This document shows, piece by piece, positions 16,480 to 23,437 of a DNA stretch of 24,061 nt. Below the pieces are notes generated by a model. The model was given only the letters and a program-made list of their open reading frames with translations, was not told where the DNA came from and searched no databases. The stretch spans positions 1-24,061 of the forward strand of contig DATFLZ010000217.1 of the NCBI GenBank assembly GCA_035267205.1, read 5' to 3'. The DNA is from CAXMST01 sp035267205 (GTDB lineage: Bacteria > Actinomycetota > Thermoleophilia > Solirubrobacterales > 70-9). Position 1 is the stretch's first letter; every line of letters starts with the position of its first letter. A program made the translations under genes and the position numbers.

Positions 16480-16778
16480 GGTCCGCTCGTGGACTCGACG
16501 CCGGCGCCCAGCAGGATCGCGATCGCGGCGCCGATCACCAGCGTGACCACAGCGGTAATGATCGCCATCCGCCGCACGGCACTGGCGTCAGGGGCGGGAG
16601 CCCCGGTCGGCGGACTGGTGTCCCCGCGGCCGCCCGCCGCATACTCGTCCGCGGTCGGCAGGCGCTCAACGGACGTCAGCTCGAAGCCGCAGTCGCACCA
16701 GGCTCCGTAGGCGTCGCGCCCGCACTCCGGACAGACCTCGCGGTCACCCGCACTCGCAAACCCGGTCGCCGAACGCAT
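16476..16778 (-). CDS. Zinc-ribbon protein with a C-terminal membrane anchor, 100 aa
   Basis: A small N-terminal zinc ribbon, C16-x2-C19 and C28-x-C30, is followed by a disordered Pro/Ala/Gly-rich linker (about 45-68) and one hydrophobic helix (about 71-92). It is probably a tail-anchored protein with the ribbon in the cytoplasm. I do not recognise a named family. It starts six bases after the nucleotidyltransferase stop and overlaps the next gene by four bases, so it belongs to the operon. Its role in the redox/threonine operon is unknown. Confidence 0.72.
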   Translation of the reverse strand: MRSATGFASAGDREVCPECGRDAYGAWCDCGFELTSVERLPTADEYAAGGRGDTSPPTGAPAPDASAVRRMAIITAVVTLVIGAAIAILLGAGVESTSGP

Positions 16779-16784
16779 GACCGG

Positions 16785-17786
16785 CTACCAATCGGCCGAG
16801 GCGAGGCGCTCGGCGCCCGCCGCGATGCCGCGGGCGAACACGCCCCCGGGCGCGATCTCCGCACCCGGCAGCAGGACCCCCTCACGCACCCTCGCGCCCT
16901 CGCCGATGCGCGTCCCGGCGCCGACCACGAGCGGCCCGACGAGGCTCGCGCCCTCGCCGATTTCCACGTCGTCGCCGATCAGGACCGGTCCCTCGAGCTT
17001 CCCGCCGCCGGCGGTCTCCTCCTCGCCTTCATGGAGCCGTCCCACGCGCTCGAAGCCAACGGCTCCGGTCAGCGCGTCGATGTTGCCGTTGATGTACTCG
17101 GGCAGCGTGCCGATGTCGTTCCAGTAGGCGTCGATCTCATGCACGTGGAAAGGCACGTCGGCGTCGAGGAGCGCGGGAAAGACGTCGTGCGCGAAGTCGA
17201 TCGGCTCGCTGGGGTCATCGCCGGGGAAGTAGTCGAAGATCTCGGGGCTGAACGCGTAGACCATGCAGTTCACGAGGTCGGAGAGCGCCTCAGTGGGGTC
17301 CGGCTTCTCCTGAAAGCCCTGGATGCGGCCGTCGGAGTCGGTGACGATCACGCCGTACTGGCTCACGTCGCTGACCTGCTTGACGGCCAGCGTCGCGACG
17401 CCGCCGTTCGCCCGGTGCGCCTCCGCCAGCCTGCCGAGATCCACGTCCGTGAGCGCATCGCCGGCGAGCACGAGGAAGATGTCATCGCCGTCGCCGGTCA
17501 GGAAGTCCGCGACGTTGCGCACCCCGCCGGCGGTTCCCAGCAGCTGCTCCTCATACCGATAGCTGACGTCGACCCCGAGGTCGGATCCATCACCTACGCA
17601 GCCCTTCACCGTGTCGGGGAACCAGTGGAGGTTGGCGATGGCCTCCTCGACCCCGTGGGTGCCGAGCAGCTGGACCAGGTGGCCGACGATCGGCCGGTTG
17701 CAGACCGGCACGATCGGCTTGGGAATCTCCCAGGTGATCGGCCGCAGGCGCGTGCCGAGCCCGGCTGCCATGACCATCGCTCGCAT
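16785..17786 (-). CDS. NDP-sugar nucleotidyltransferase (mannose-1-phosphate guanylyltransferase/glucose-1-phosphate type), 333 aa
   Basis: This enzyme transfers an NMP from NTP to a sugar-1-phosphate. The nucleotide-binding signature GLGTRLRP (9-16) with Lys23 (IPKP) is intact. The metal-binding Asp110 lies in LAGDALTDVD, and GFQEKPDPTE is the usual sugar-site block. The C-terminal ~80 residues contain hexapeptide-like repeats (VLIGDDVEIGEGASL, LVVGAGTRIGEGARV) of a left-handed beta-helix. The sugar and base cannot be fixed from motifs; GDP-mannose and dTDP/UDP-glucose are both possible. It is the first gene of a minus-strand operon. The ATG at 17786 lies nine bases after a TATGGT hexamer without a Shine-Dalgarno sequence. 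A second, clearly related enzyme lies at 19431-20516. Confidence 0.9.
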   Translation of the reverse strand: MRAMVMAAGLGTRLRPITWEIPKPIVPVCNRPIVGHLVQLLGTHGVEEAIANLHWFPDTVKGCVGDGSDLGVDVSYRYEEQLLGTAGGVRNVADFLTGDGDDIFLVLAGDALTDVDLGRLAEAHRANGGVATLAVKQVSDVSQYGVIVTDSDGRIQGFQEKPDPTEALSDLVNCMVYAFSPEIFDYFPGDDPSEPIDFAHDVFPALLDADVPFHVHEIDAYWNDIGTLPEYINGNIDALTGAVGFERVGRLHEGEEETAGGGKLEGPVLIGDDVEIGEGASLVGPLVVGAGTRIGEGARVREGVLLPGAEIAPGGVFARGIAAGAERLASADW

Positions 17787-17795
17787 TGCGCCGCC

Positions 17796-17801
17796 ACCAT
17801 A
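17796..17801 (-). promoter_or_regulatory. Candidate -10 element (TATGGT) for the nucleotidyltransferase operon
   Basis: Minus-strand TATGGT is nine bases before the ATG at 17786. This is another leaderless-type spacing; no convincing -35. Confidence 0.4.
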
Positions 17802-17850
17802 GCCAATGGGACTCGCCGCCGAGACCGCGGACCCCGATCCGCTTTGCGGC

Positions 17851-17856
17851 TATTGT
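17851..17856 (+). promoter_or_regulatory. Candidate -10 element (TATTGT) for the small lipoprotein gene
   Basis: TATTGT lies about 66 bases before the ATG at 17923, which also has a ribosome-binding site GGGAG (17911-17915) at good spacing. This gene therefore looks leadered, unlike most neighbours. Confidence 0.3.
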
Positions 17857-17922
17857 GGCCGCTGCGGTCGGCGCATTGGCCCCGTGTCGCCGCCGATCCC
17901 ACCGGGCCCCGGGAGAACCTTG

Positions 17923-18381
17923 ATGAGACCGAATCTGAAGCTGATCCTGCTCTGCGCCGGCGTCGCCGTCGCCCTGATTGCCGCCGGCTGCGGCAGCGAC
18001 GACGGCGGGGGCGACGACTCCAGTCCCGAGCTCACGAAGGAGGAGTTCATCACCCAGGCCGATGCGATCTGCACCGACGGCGAGGCCGAGCTCACCGCGG
18101 CCGCCGAGGAGCAGTTCGGGAGCGCCACCGAGCCGCCCTCGCAGAAGGAGCAGGAGGAGTTCATCTCGACCACCGTCGCGGACAACCTCCAGAGTCAGCT
18201 CGACCAGATTCGCGAGCTCAATGCGCCCGATGCGGACGAGGAGCAGCTCAACGAGATCCTCGACAGCCTCCAGTCGCTGATCGACAGGGCCAGGGACGAG
18301 CCTGCCGCAGTTCTCGCCGGCGAGGAGACCGGCGCCTCGGAGCTCGCGGGCGAGTACGGCCTGACCTCGTGCGGCAGCTGA
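17923..18381 (+). CDS. Small lipoprotein of unknown function, 152 aa
   Basis: A lipoprotein signal with lipobox AAGC (Cys23) is followed by an Asp/Gly-rich linker and a helical domain. The domain contains LTKEEFITQADAICTDG (Cys50) and ends in YGLTSCGS (Cys150). The pairing of an 'ADAIC' block with a terminal 'GL..CG' is a pattern I associate with small secreted proteins common in Solirubrobacterales-type actinobacteria; the two Cys may form a disulfide. The start at 17923 has a clear GGGAG ribosome-binding site seven bases upstream; the open frame before it contains no signal peptide. The gene is divergent from the nucleotidyltransferase operon and convergent with the isomerase gene. No function is known to me. 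Confidence 0.82.
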   Translation: MRPNLKLILLCAGVAVALIAAGCGSDDGGGDDSSPELTKEEFITQADAICTDGEAELTAAAEEQFGSATEPPSQKEQEEFISTTVADNLQSQLDQIRELNAPDADEEQLNEILDSLQSLIDRARDEPAAVLAGEETGASELAGEYGLTSCGS

Positions 18382-18382
18382 C

Positions 18383-18394
18383 CTGACCGGTCAG
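18383..18394. repeat. 12-base perfect palindrome between convergent genes
   Basis: CTGACCGGTCAG lies two bases after the lipoprotein stop and 17 bases before the stop of the convergent isomerase gene. It could be a weak bidirectional terminator stem (four pairs, four-base loop) or a protein-binding site. There is no T tract. Confidence 0.3.
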
Positions 18395-18411
18395 CGCTGC
18401 GCCTGGCCGCT

Positions 18412-19434
18412 CTAGGGCCGGCCCAGTCGATCCTTGAGCGACTCGATGACCCCGACCGGGGTCGGGTCGGTGCCGCCGCGGGCGGCCAGCTCCAGCGAGA
18501 TCAGGTCACCGAGCATCACCGTCCACAGCAGGCGGTGGGTGCGGGTCTCGCCCCGCGTCTCGAGACGGATCACGTCGTGGGCCTTGGGGCCGATCAGCTC
18601 AGCGGTCAGCTCGACGCGCTGGCGCTCACGGGGATGCTGGTCCTCGTCCTCGAGGAAGATCGCCGTGTACCCGCCGTCGGCGCCGCCCGCCCAGCCCACG
18701 ATCTCGTTGTGGTCCATCTCGGGCAGGACGTGGTGGAAGCAGGGCAGCTTGGCGTTCTCGTTGATCTGGCACTTCCAGCGGTAGGAGATCGCGGCGGTGA
18801 GCCCGCAGCCGTAGACGAGCGGCACCGAGCCCTCGATCCGGCCCGCCAGCTCAGCGGCCGTCGCGAGCAGGGCATCGGCCTGGTCCTCGAGCTGCGCGGC
18901 GGCACCGTCGATCTCGGTCCGGATCGCCGGCCCGACACCCGCCACCGCCGCAACCTCCGCCGCGAGCGCGAAGGTGTAGCCGACCGCGGCCCGCGGCTGC
19001 AGGCCGGCGGGCATGCCGACCACGGGCAGGCCATCGGAGCGCGCGGCCTCGGCGAGCACTCCACCCGTGGTGGCGACGACGCGCTTGGCGCCAACGGCCT
19101 CGGCCGCCGCGTAACACGCCATCGTCTCCTCGGTGTTGCCCGAGTAGCTGGAGCAGAAGATCGCGCGGTCCGGCGGCGTCCACGGCGGTACGCCGTAGCC
19201 GCGGACCACGTCGAGCGGCTTGCCGAGCCGGCCGCCGAGGGCGGCCATCGCCAGATCGCCGCCGATCGCCGACCCTCCCATGCCGCAGACCAGCAGGCCC
19301 GACGAGTCGAACGGCTCGATCTTCGCGGACGAGAACCGCCACAGCGCGTCGCGCAGATGGTCGGGCAACGCCATCGTCGCCGAGTACTGGTCCCCGGAAT
19401 CGACCTCTTCCAGGCGCTTCTGCAGATCGCTCAT
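18412..19434 (-). CDS. Bifunctional phosphoglucose/phosphomannose isomerase (SIS domain), 340 aa
   Basis: It interconverts fructose-6-phosphate with glucose-6-phosphate and mannose-6-phosphate. Family hallmarks are CGMGGSAIGGDL (50-61), the SIS phosphate loop SSYSGNTEET (95-104), and QINENAKLPCFHHVLPEMDHNEIVGW (from about 223), which holds the catalytic Glu/His residues of the PGI/PMI family. The length is normal. Its ATG overlaps the stop of the upstream guanylyltransferase-like gene (ATGA, 19431-19434), so mannose-6-phosphate production is directly coupled to mannose activation. A phosphomannomutase is needed between these two steps and is not in the window. Confidence 0.93.
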   Translation of the reverse strand: MSDLQKRLEEVDSGDQYSATMALPDHLRDALWRFSSAKIEPFDSSGLLVCGMGGSAIGGDLAMAALGGRLGKPLDVVRGYGVPPWTPPDRAIFCSSYSGNTEETMACYAAAEAVGAKRVVATTGGVLAEAARSDGLPVVGMPAGLQPRAAVGYTFALAAEVAAVAGVGPAIRTEIDGAAAQLEDQADALLATAAELAGRIEGSVPLVYGCGLTAAISYRWKCQINENAKLPCFHHVLPEMDHNEIVGWAGGADGGYTAIFLEDEDQHPRERQRVELTAELIGPKAHDVIRLETRGETRTHRLLWTVMLGDLISLELAARGGTDPTPVGVIESLKDRLGRP

Positions 19435-20516
19435 GCCGTCTCCTCCGGTCCAACCCTGGCTCCGGGCCCCAGCGACGCGGAGGCGGTGATCGTCGCTCCC
19501 TCGCCGATCACTGATCCCTCCGGGACCGTGGCCCCCTCCTCGACCTCAACGCCCGCCGACAGGATCGCGCCCGTCACCGTCGCGCCAGCGCCGACCCGGC
19601 AGTTCGCGTGCAGCGCTGAGCCCACGACCCGGGCGCGCTCGCCGATCGAGCCGCCACCACCGATCACAGCGCGACCGCCGATCTGGGCGCCGGCCCCGAT
19701 CGAGGCGCCGGCCTCCACGAACGCCGGGCCGCCCACCGTCGCGTCACCCGCCACCTCTGAGTCGGCGTCGATGAAGATGCCGTCGCCGTCGACCCGCTTG
19801 CCGGGCTCGCTCTCGACGCGGCGCTCGAGGATGTCCCAGCAGGCGTCGAGATAGCGCGGCGGCGTGCCGATGTCCATCCAGTAGCCCTCGAGGCGCTGGG
19901 AGTACAGCCCGTTGCCGACCAGCTTCGGGAAGACCTCGCGCTCGATCGAGACATCCTGGTCCGGCGGGACCAGATCGAGGATCTCCTTCTCGAGCACGTA
20001 GACGCCGGCGGAGACCTCGTCGGTGTCGATCTCCGAGGGATCGGGCTTCTCGAGGAACTCGGTGATCTCGCCATCGTCCTTGCGGCGAACGAGACCGAAG
20101 GCGCTGGGGTCCTCGACCGGGTAGAGCCCGAGCGTCGCGCGGGCGTCGCTGGCCTCGTGCCGCTCACGCAGCTTGGTGAGGTCGAGGTCGGTGAGCGAGT
20201 CGCCGTTGAGAGCGAAGAAGCGGTCCTCGAGGAGGTCCTCGGCGAACTTGATGGCACCCGCCGTGCCGCGGGGCTCGGGCTCCTCGACGTAGCGCAGCTG
20301 CGGGCCGCCGGGAATCTCGTCGCCGAGCGTCTCGCGCATCTCGTCGGGGAGGAAGCCGCAGGCCATGACGATGTCATCGACCCCATGCCGCGCGAGCCAG
20401 TCGATCATGTAGCGCATGAAGGGCCGGTCGACGAGCGGGATCGCCGGCTTCGGGAGGGTCAGGGTGACCGGTCGCAACCTGGTTCCGTGTCCTCCGACGA
20501 GGATCAGGGCCTGCAA
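19431..20516 (-). CDS. Mannose-1-phosphate guanylyltransferase-like NDP-sugar pyrophosphorylase, 361 aa
   Basis: The signature GGHGTRLRP (8-16) with Lys23 (LPKP), the metal site ALNGDSLTDLD and the EFLEKPDPSE block define a sugar-1-phosphate nucleotidyltransferase. From about residue 250 to the end there are hexapeptide repeats of a left-handed beta-helix (for example AGASIGAGAQIGG and GGGSIGERARVVG). Coupling to a phosphomannose isomerase makes GDP-mannose the most likely product; dTDP/UDP-glucose is the alternative. The start is TTG 20516, supported by AAGGAG (20522-20527) five bases upstream and by the alignment of the nucleotide-binding motif with the N-terminus. It lies downstream of the sugar dehydrogenase gene, with a GC palindrome between. 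Confidence 0.9.
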   Translation of the reverse strand: MQALILVGGHGTRLRPVTLTLPKPAIPLVDRPFMRYMIDWLARHGVDDIVMACGFLPDEMRETLGDEIPGGPQLRYVEEPEPRGTAGAIKFAEDLLEDRFFALNGDSLTDLDLTKLRERHEASDARATLGLYPVEDPSAFGLVRRKDDGEITEFLEKPDPSEIDTDEVSAGVYVLEKEILDLVPPDQDVSIEREVFPKLVGNGLYSQRLEGYWMDIGTPPRYLDACWDILERRVESEPGKRVDGDGIFIDADSEVAGDATVGGPAFVEAGASIGAGAQIGGRAVIGGGGSIGERARVVGSALHANCRVGAGATVTGAILSAGVEVEEGATVPEGSVIGEGATITASASLGPGARVGPEETA

Positions 20517-20521
20517 TTTCT

Positions 20522-20527
20522 CTCCTT
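20522..20527 (-). promoter_or_regulatory. Strong ribosome-binding site (AAGGAG) fixing a TTG start
   Basis: Minus-strand AAGGAG is followed by five bases and TTG 20516. It is the clearest Shine-Dalgarno sequence in the window and decides the start of the guanylyltransferase-like gene. Confidence 0.75.
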
Positions 20528-20586
20528 CTTGGATCGGGCGCGCGTGTGCGGCTCAAGTGCGAGGTGGTGTCTATCAGTTCCGTCGA

Positions 20587-20598
20587 CCCCGGCCGGGG
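20587..20598 (-). terminator. GC palindrome after the sugar dehydrogenase gene, weak terminator candidate
   Basis: CCCCGGCCGGGG begins 13 bases after the dehydrogenase stop (20611-20613) in the direction of transcription. It can form a short hairpin, but no T run follows. It may attenuate transcription into the next gene. Confidence 0.3.
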
Positions 20599-20610
20599 AC
20601 CGGCGACCCG

Positions 20611-21933
20611 CTACTCGCCGGCTCCGCCGCGGCCGATGCCCTCGTAAGCGAAGCCGGCGGCGCGGAGCGCCTCGGGGTCGAGGAAGTTGCGGCCGTCGAC
20701 CAGCACGGCCTGGCGCATCGACGTCGCAACCGCCGGCCAATCGAGCGCGGCGAAGGCTGGCCATTCGGTCACCAGGATTGCCGCATCGGCGCCCTTCAGC
20801 GCCTCCTCGGCGGAGTCCGCCATCTCGACGCTCGGCAGCAGCTCGGAGGCGGCGCCGGATGCGACGGGGTCATAGGCCACGACGCTCGCCCCCTCGCCCT
20901 GCAGCCGAGCCGCGAGCACCAGGCTCGAGGCCTCCCGCATGTCGTCGGTCTCGGGCTTGAAGGCGAGCCCGAGCAACACGATGCGCTTGCCGACGAGCGA
21001 GCCGAGCCGCTTGTTGAGCTTGCCGAGCACCCGGCGCTTCTGCAGCTCGTTTACCTCGATCACCGAGTTGAGCAGCTGGAAGTGGTAGCCGGTGTTCCCG
21101 GCGAGCTGCTTGAGAGCGGTTACGTCCTTAGGGAAACACGATCCACCATATCCGATGCCTGCATTTAGGAACTTAGGTCCGATGCGCTTGTCGAGGCCCA
21201 TCCCGCGGGCGACCTCGGTGACGTCGGCGCCGACCTCCTCGCAGACGTTGGCGATCTCGTTGATGAAGCTGATCTTGGTCGCGAGGAAGGCGTTCGAGGC
21301 GAGCTTGATCATCTCGGCGCTGGCGACGTCGGTGTGGACGATCTCGCCGCCGAGCGGCCGGTAGGCGCCGGCGACGGCTTCGGCCGCCCACTCGTCACCC
21401 GGGTCGGAGCCGATCACGACCCGGTCGGGATGGAGGAAGTCGGCGACCGCGGAGCCCTCCTTGAGGAACTCCGGGCACGACACGTAGGAGAGCGAGGGGA
21501 GGTCCCGGCGGATCGAGTCTCCGGTGCCCGCCGGCACGGTGCTCTTCATCACGAGGGCGTGCTCCGAGTCCCCGGAGAGCTTGTCGACGACCGCCCGAAC
21601 GCGCGAGAGGTCGGCGTCACCGGAGTAGGTCGGCGGGGTGTCCACGCAGCAGAACAGCAGCCGCGCGTTGACGAGCACGTCGTCCATCGAGGTCGTGAAG
21701 TTGAGCCGGTCCGAGTTCTTCTTGACGAGCTCCGGGAGGTCGGGCTCGTGGATCGTCAGCTCACCGGCTGCGAGCGACGAGACCTTGGCCTCGTCGATGT
21801 CCATGGCCCAGACATCGTGGCCCTGCTCGGCGAAGCAGGCGGCCGTGACCAGGCCGACCCAGCCGACGCCGATGACGCCAATCGCCTCTCGCCCCTCGGC
21901 GTCGCCGCTCACGCTGGTGCTGCTGTCGCTCAT
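20611..21933 (-). CDS. UDP-glucose 6-dehydrogenase (UDP-glucose/GDP-mannose dehydrogenase family), 440 aa
   Basis: An NAD-dependent enzyme oxidising a nucleotide sugar to its uronate, normally UDP-glucose to UDP-glucuronate. The N-terminal Rossmann motif is GVIGVGWVGL (19-28). Other family blocks are KSTVPAGTG (130-138), the substrate/helix region EMIKLASNAFLATKISFINE (207-226) with Lys210 and Asn214, and the catalytic loop GYGGSCFPKD (261-270) with Cys266. The C-terminal nucleotide-binding domain starts near LGSLVGKRIVLLGLAFKPETDDMREA. The first 15 residues are a Ser-rich leader. About 20 codons across the catalytic loop use codons rare in this window (see findings). It is preceded by a hairpin that separates it from the LCP genes and by a weak leaderless -10 candidate (minus-strand CATTCT, 21940-21945). 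GDP-mannose dehydrogenase is a less likely alternative. Confidence 0.92.
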   Translation of the reverse strand: MSDSSTSVSGDAEGREAIGVIGVGWVGLVTAACFAEQGHDVWAMDIDEAKVSSLAAGELTIHEPDLPELVKKNSDRLNFTTSMDDVLVNARLLFCCVDTPPTYSGDADLSRVRAVVDKLSGDSEHALVMKSTVPAGTGDSIRRDLPSLSYVSCPEFLKEGSAVADFLHPDRVVIGSDPGDEWAAEAVAGAYRPLGGEIVHTDVASAEMIKLASNAFLATKISFINEIANVCEEVGADVTEVARGMGLDKRIGPKFLNAGIGYGGSCFPKDVTALKQLAGNTGYHFQLLNSVIEVNELQKRRVLGKLNKRLGSLVGKRIVLLGLAFKPETDDMREASSLVLAARLQGEGASVVAYDPVASGAASELLPSVEMADSAEEALKGADAAILVTEWPAFAALDWPAVATSMRQAVLVDGRNFLDPEALRAAGFAYEGIGRGGAGE

Positions 21934-21963
21934 CGGCGGAGAATGCTGTCAGGAACGGCGGCA

Positions 21964-21982
21964 TGGGGGCGTCGCGCCCCCA
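21964..21982 (-). terminator. Hairpin terminator candidate downstream of the LCP gene
   Basis: An 8-bp perfect stem, TGGGGGCG/CGCCCCCA, with a three-base loop lies 20 bases after the LCP stop at 22003-22005. No strong T tract follows. It would separate the LCP genes from the dehydrogenase gene. Confidence 0.5.
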
Positions 21983-22002
21983 CCCCGTTGACCGGCAATC
22001 GG

Positions 22003-23433
22003 TCAAGCCTCGGCGACGGACATGGCGATCCCGATCATCTCCTGCTCGCTGAGCGAGCCGAGCAGCGAGTTCGAGACCCAGTAGGACTTTCCGTCCCGCT
22101 TCCAGCCGACCACGCTCAGCGTCTTGCCGGAGTAGGAGAGGAGGTAGTCGCGGCCGTCCACCCGGCGAACCTCGGAGGGATCGCGGAGAATCGGCGGGTC
22201 GCTCCACGTCGTGCCCGTCACGCCGTAGTACTCGGTCGTGATCTGCGGGTGCGACTTGGTGGCCACGAGCTTGTAGGCGGCCTGGCGCCTGCCGTCCTCG
22301 TCGTCGTACTCATAGGTCCGCGAGTCGCGGCTGAAGCCGCTCCCGGCGGGCAGACGGGTCGGGTAGAAGGCCGGGATGCCGAGGCGGCGGTTGGCGGTCG
22401 CGGCGTAGCGCCCGAACTGCGGATCGGCCTCGGGCAGGGCCTCGGCAGCGGTCTTGGCCCCTTCGCTTCGCTTCCTCTTGCGCTCGGCCCCCTCGCGGGT
22501 CGAGGACGCCGGCTCCTCGGGCTCCGGGGCCACGCCCTCGAGGAAGCGGTCCACCGCGCGGTCGATCTCGCGGAAGCCGACCCGGATGTCCTCCTCGCCG
22601 AGGTCGCCGACGATCCGGACCTGCTGGAACGGGGCGCCCCGCAGGTCGAAGATGCTCCTGGCGATCTCGCGGAGCTCACCCGCCCCCTTGATCGTCGAGC
22701 TGGTGTTCTCGGTGAAGGCGTCGATCAGGCCGCGGCCGCCACCGCCGATGATCGCGCCGACGCCGACCCGCTGACGTGCCTGGCGCAGGAAGGCCTGCTG
22801 GCGCGCGGCGCGGACGATGTCGTTGTCGGTGTGCCGGAAGCGAACGAACTGCAGCGCCTTGAGCCCGCAGAGGCGCTGGTAGCCGGCGTTGATGTCGATC
22901 TCGGCGAAGCCGGCACCGGGGGGCGCGAAGTACTCGCGGTCGACGTCGATATAGACGCAGTCGACCGCGTCGACCGCGTCCGCAAAGCCCTGGAAGTCGA
23001 CGTCGACGACCGCATTGATCTCGAGGCCGGTCAGCGTCCTGACGGTCCTCAGAACGAGCTTCGGGCCGCCCGCGGTGTAGGCGACGTTGATCTTGTCGTA
23101 GCCGTGGCCGGGGATCGAGACGAGCATGTCGCGCGGAAACGAGAGCAGCGAGACCACGTCCCGGCCCGGATCGAGGCGCAGGAGCATGGTGGTGTCGGAA
23201 CGCTCGTCGGGGAGGCTGGGCCTGCGGTCGGAGCCGAGCAGCAGGATCGTGTAGGGATCGCCCGGCTCGGGCTCGGGAACGTCAGCCTCGCGGATGTCGT
23301 TGATCGGCCGGATCTTGTCGGCCGCGTCATCGAAGATGATCAGGCCCGCCGAGGCCGTCGCGGTCGCGCAGGTGGCAACGATCGCGAGCGAGCCGACCAG
23401 AAACCGCAGCCAGAACTTGCGCTCTGTCGGCAG
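22003..23433 (-). CDS. LCP-family (LytR-CpsA-Psr) glycopolymer-peptidoglycan ligase with a C-terminal module, about 476 aa
   Basis: LCP proteins transfer lipid-linked glycopolymers onto peptidoglycan outside the membrane. Numbering from CTG 23433, a membrane anchor spans about 8-32 and the LCP domain about 60-300. Motifs are YTILLLGSDRR (61-71), RSDTTMLLRLDP (78-89), SFPRDMLVSIPG (98-109) and FVRFRHTDNDIVRAARQQ (196-213), with the conserved Arg/Asp residues. A charged linker (300-345) leads to a ~125-residue C-terminal domain (350-474). Its end, VVGWKRDGKSYWVSN...LSEQEMIGIAMS, resembles the close of DUF4367/RseB-like domains. No in-frame ATG, GTG or TTG exists between the upstream gene and Met83. 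CTG 23433, four bases after the upstream stop, is my best start; beginning at Met83 would delete the anchor and a core LCP motif. Confidence 0.88.
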   Translation of the reverse strand: MPTERKFWLRFLVGSLAIVATCATATASAGLIIFDDAADKIRPINDIREADVPEPEPGDPYTILLLGSDRRPSLPDERSDTTMLLRLDPGRDVVSLLSFPRDMLVSIPGHGYDKINVAYTAGGPKLVLRTVRTLTGLEINAVVDVDFQGFADAVDAVDCVYIDVDREYFAPPGAGFAEIDINAGYQRLCGLKALQFVRFRHTDNDIVRAARQQAFLRQARQRVGVGAIIGGGGRGLIDAFTENTSSTIKGAGELREIARSIFDLRGAPFQQVRIVGDLGEEDIRVGFREIDRAVDRFLEGVAPEPEEPASSTREGAERKRKRSEGAKTAAEALPEADPQFGRYAATANRRLGIPAFYPTRLPAGSGFSRDSRTYEYDDEDGRRQAAYKLVATKSHPQITTEYYGVTGTTWSDPPILRDPSEVRRVDGRDYLLSYSGKTLSVVGWKRDGKSYWVSNSLLGSLSEQEMIGIAMSVAEA

Positions 23434-23437
23434 CGGC

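Noticed and set aside
16173..18386. 737-residue plus-strand frame opposite the nucleotidyltransferase operon
   Set aside because: It is an antisense shadow. The minus-strand genes have conserved motifs and four-base overlaps, and this frame ends inside the real lipoprotein gene in another frame.
22003..23187. LCP gene starting at the first in-frame ATG (23187)
   Set aside because: It would remove the membrane anchor and the conserved GSDRR and RSDTT motifs that are clearly encoded upstream in the same frame.
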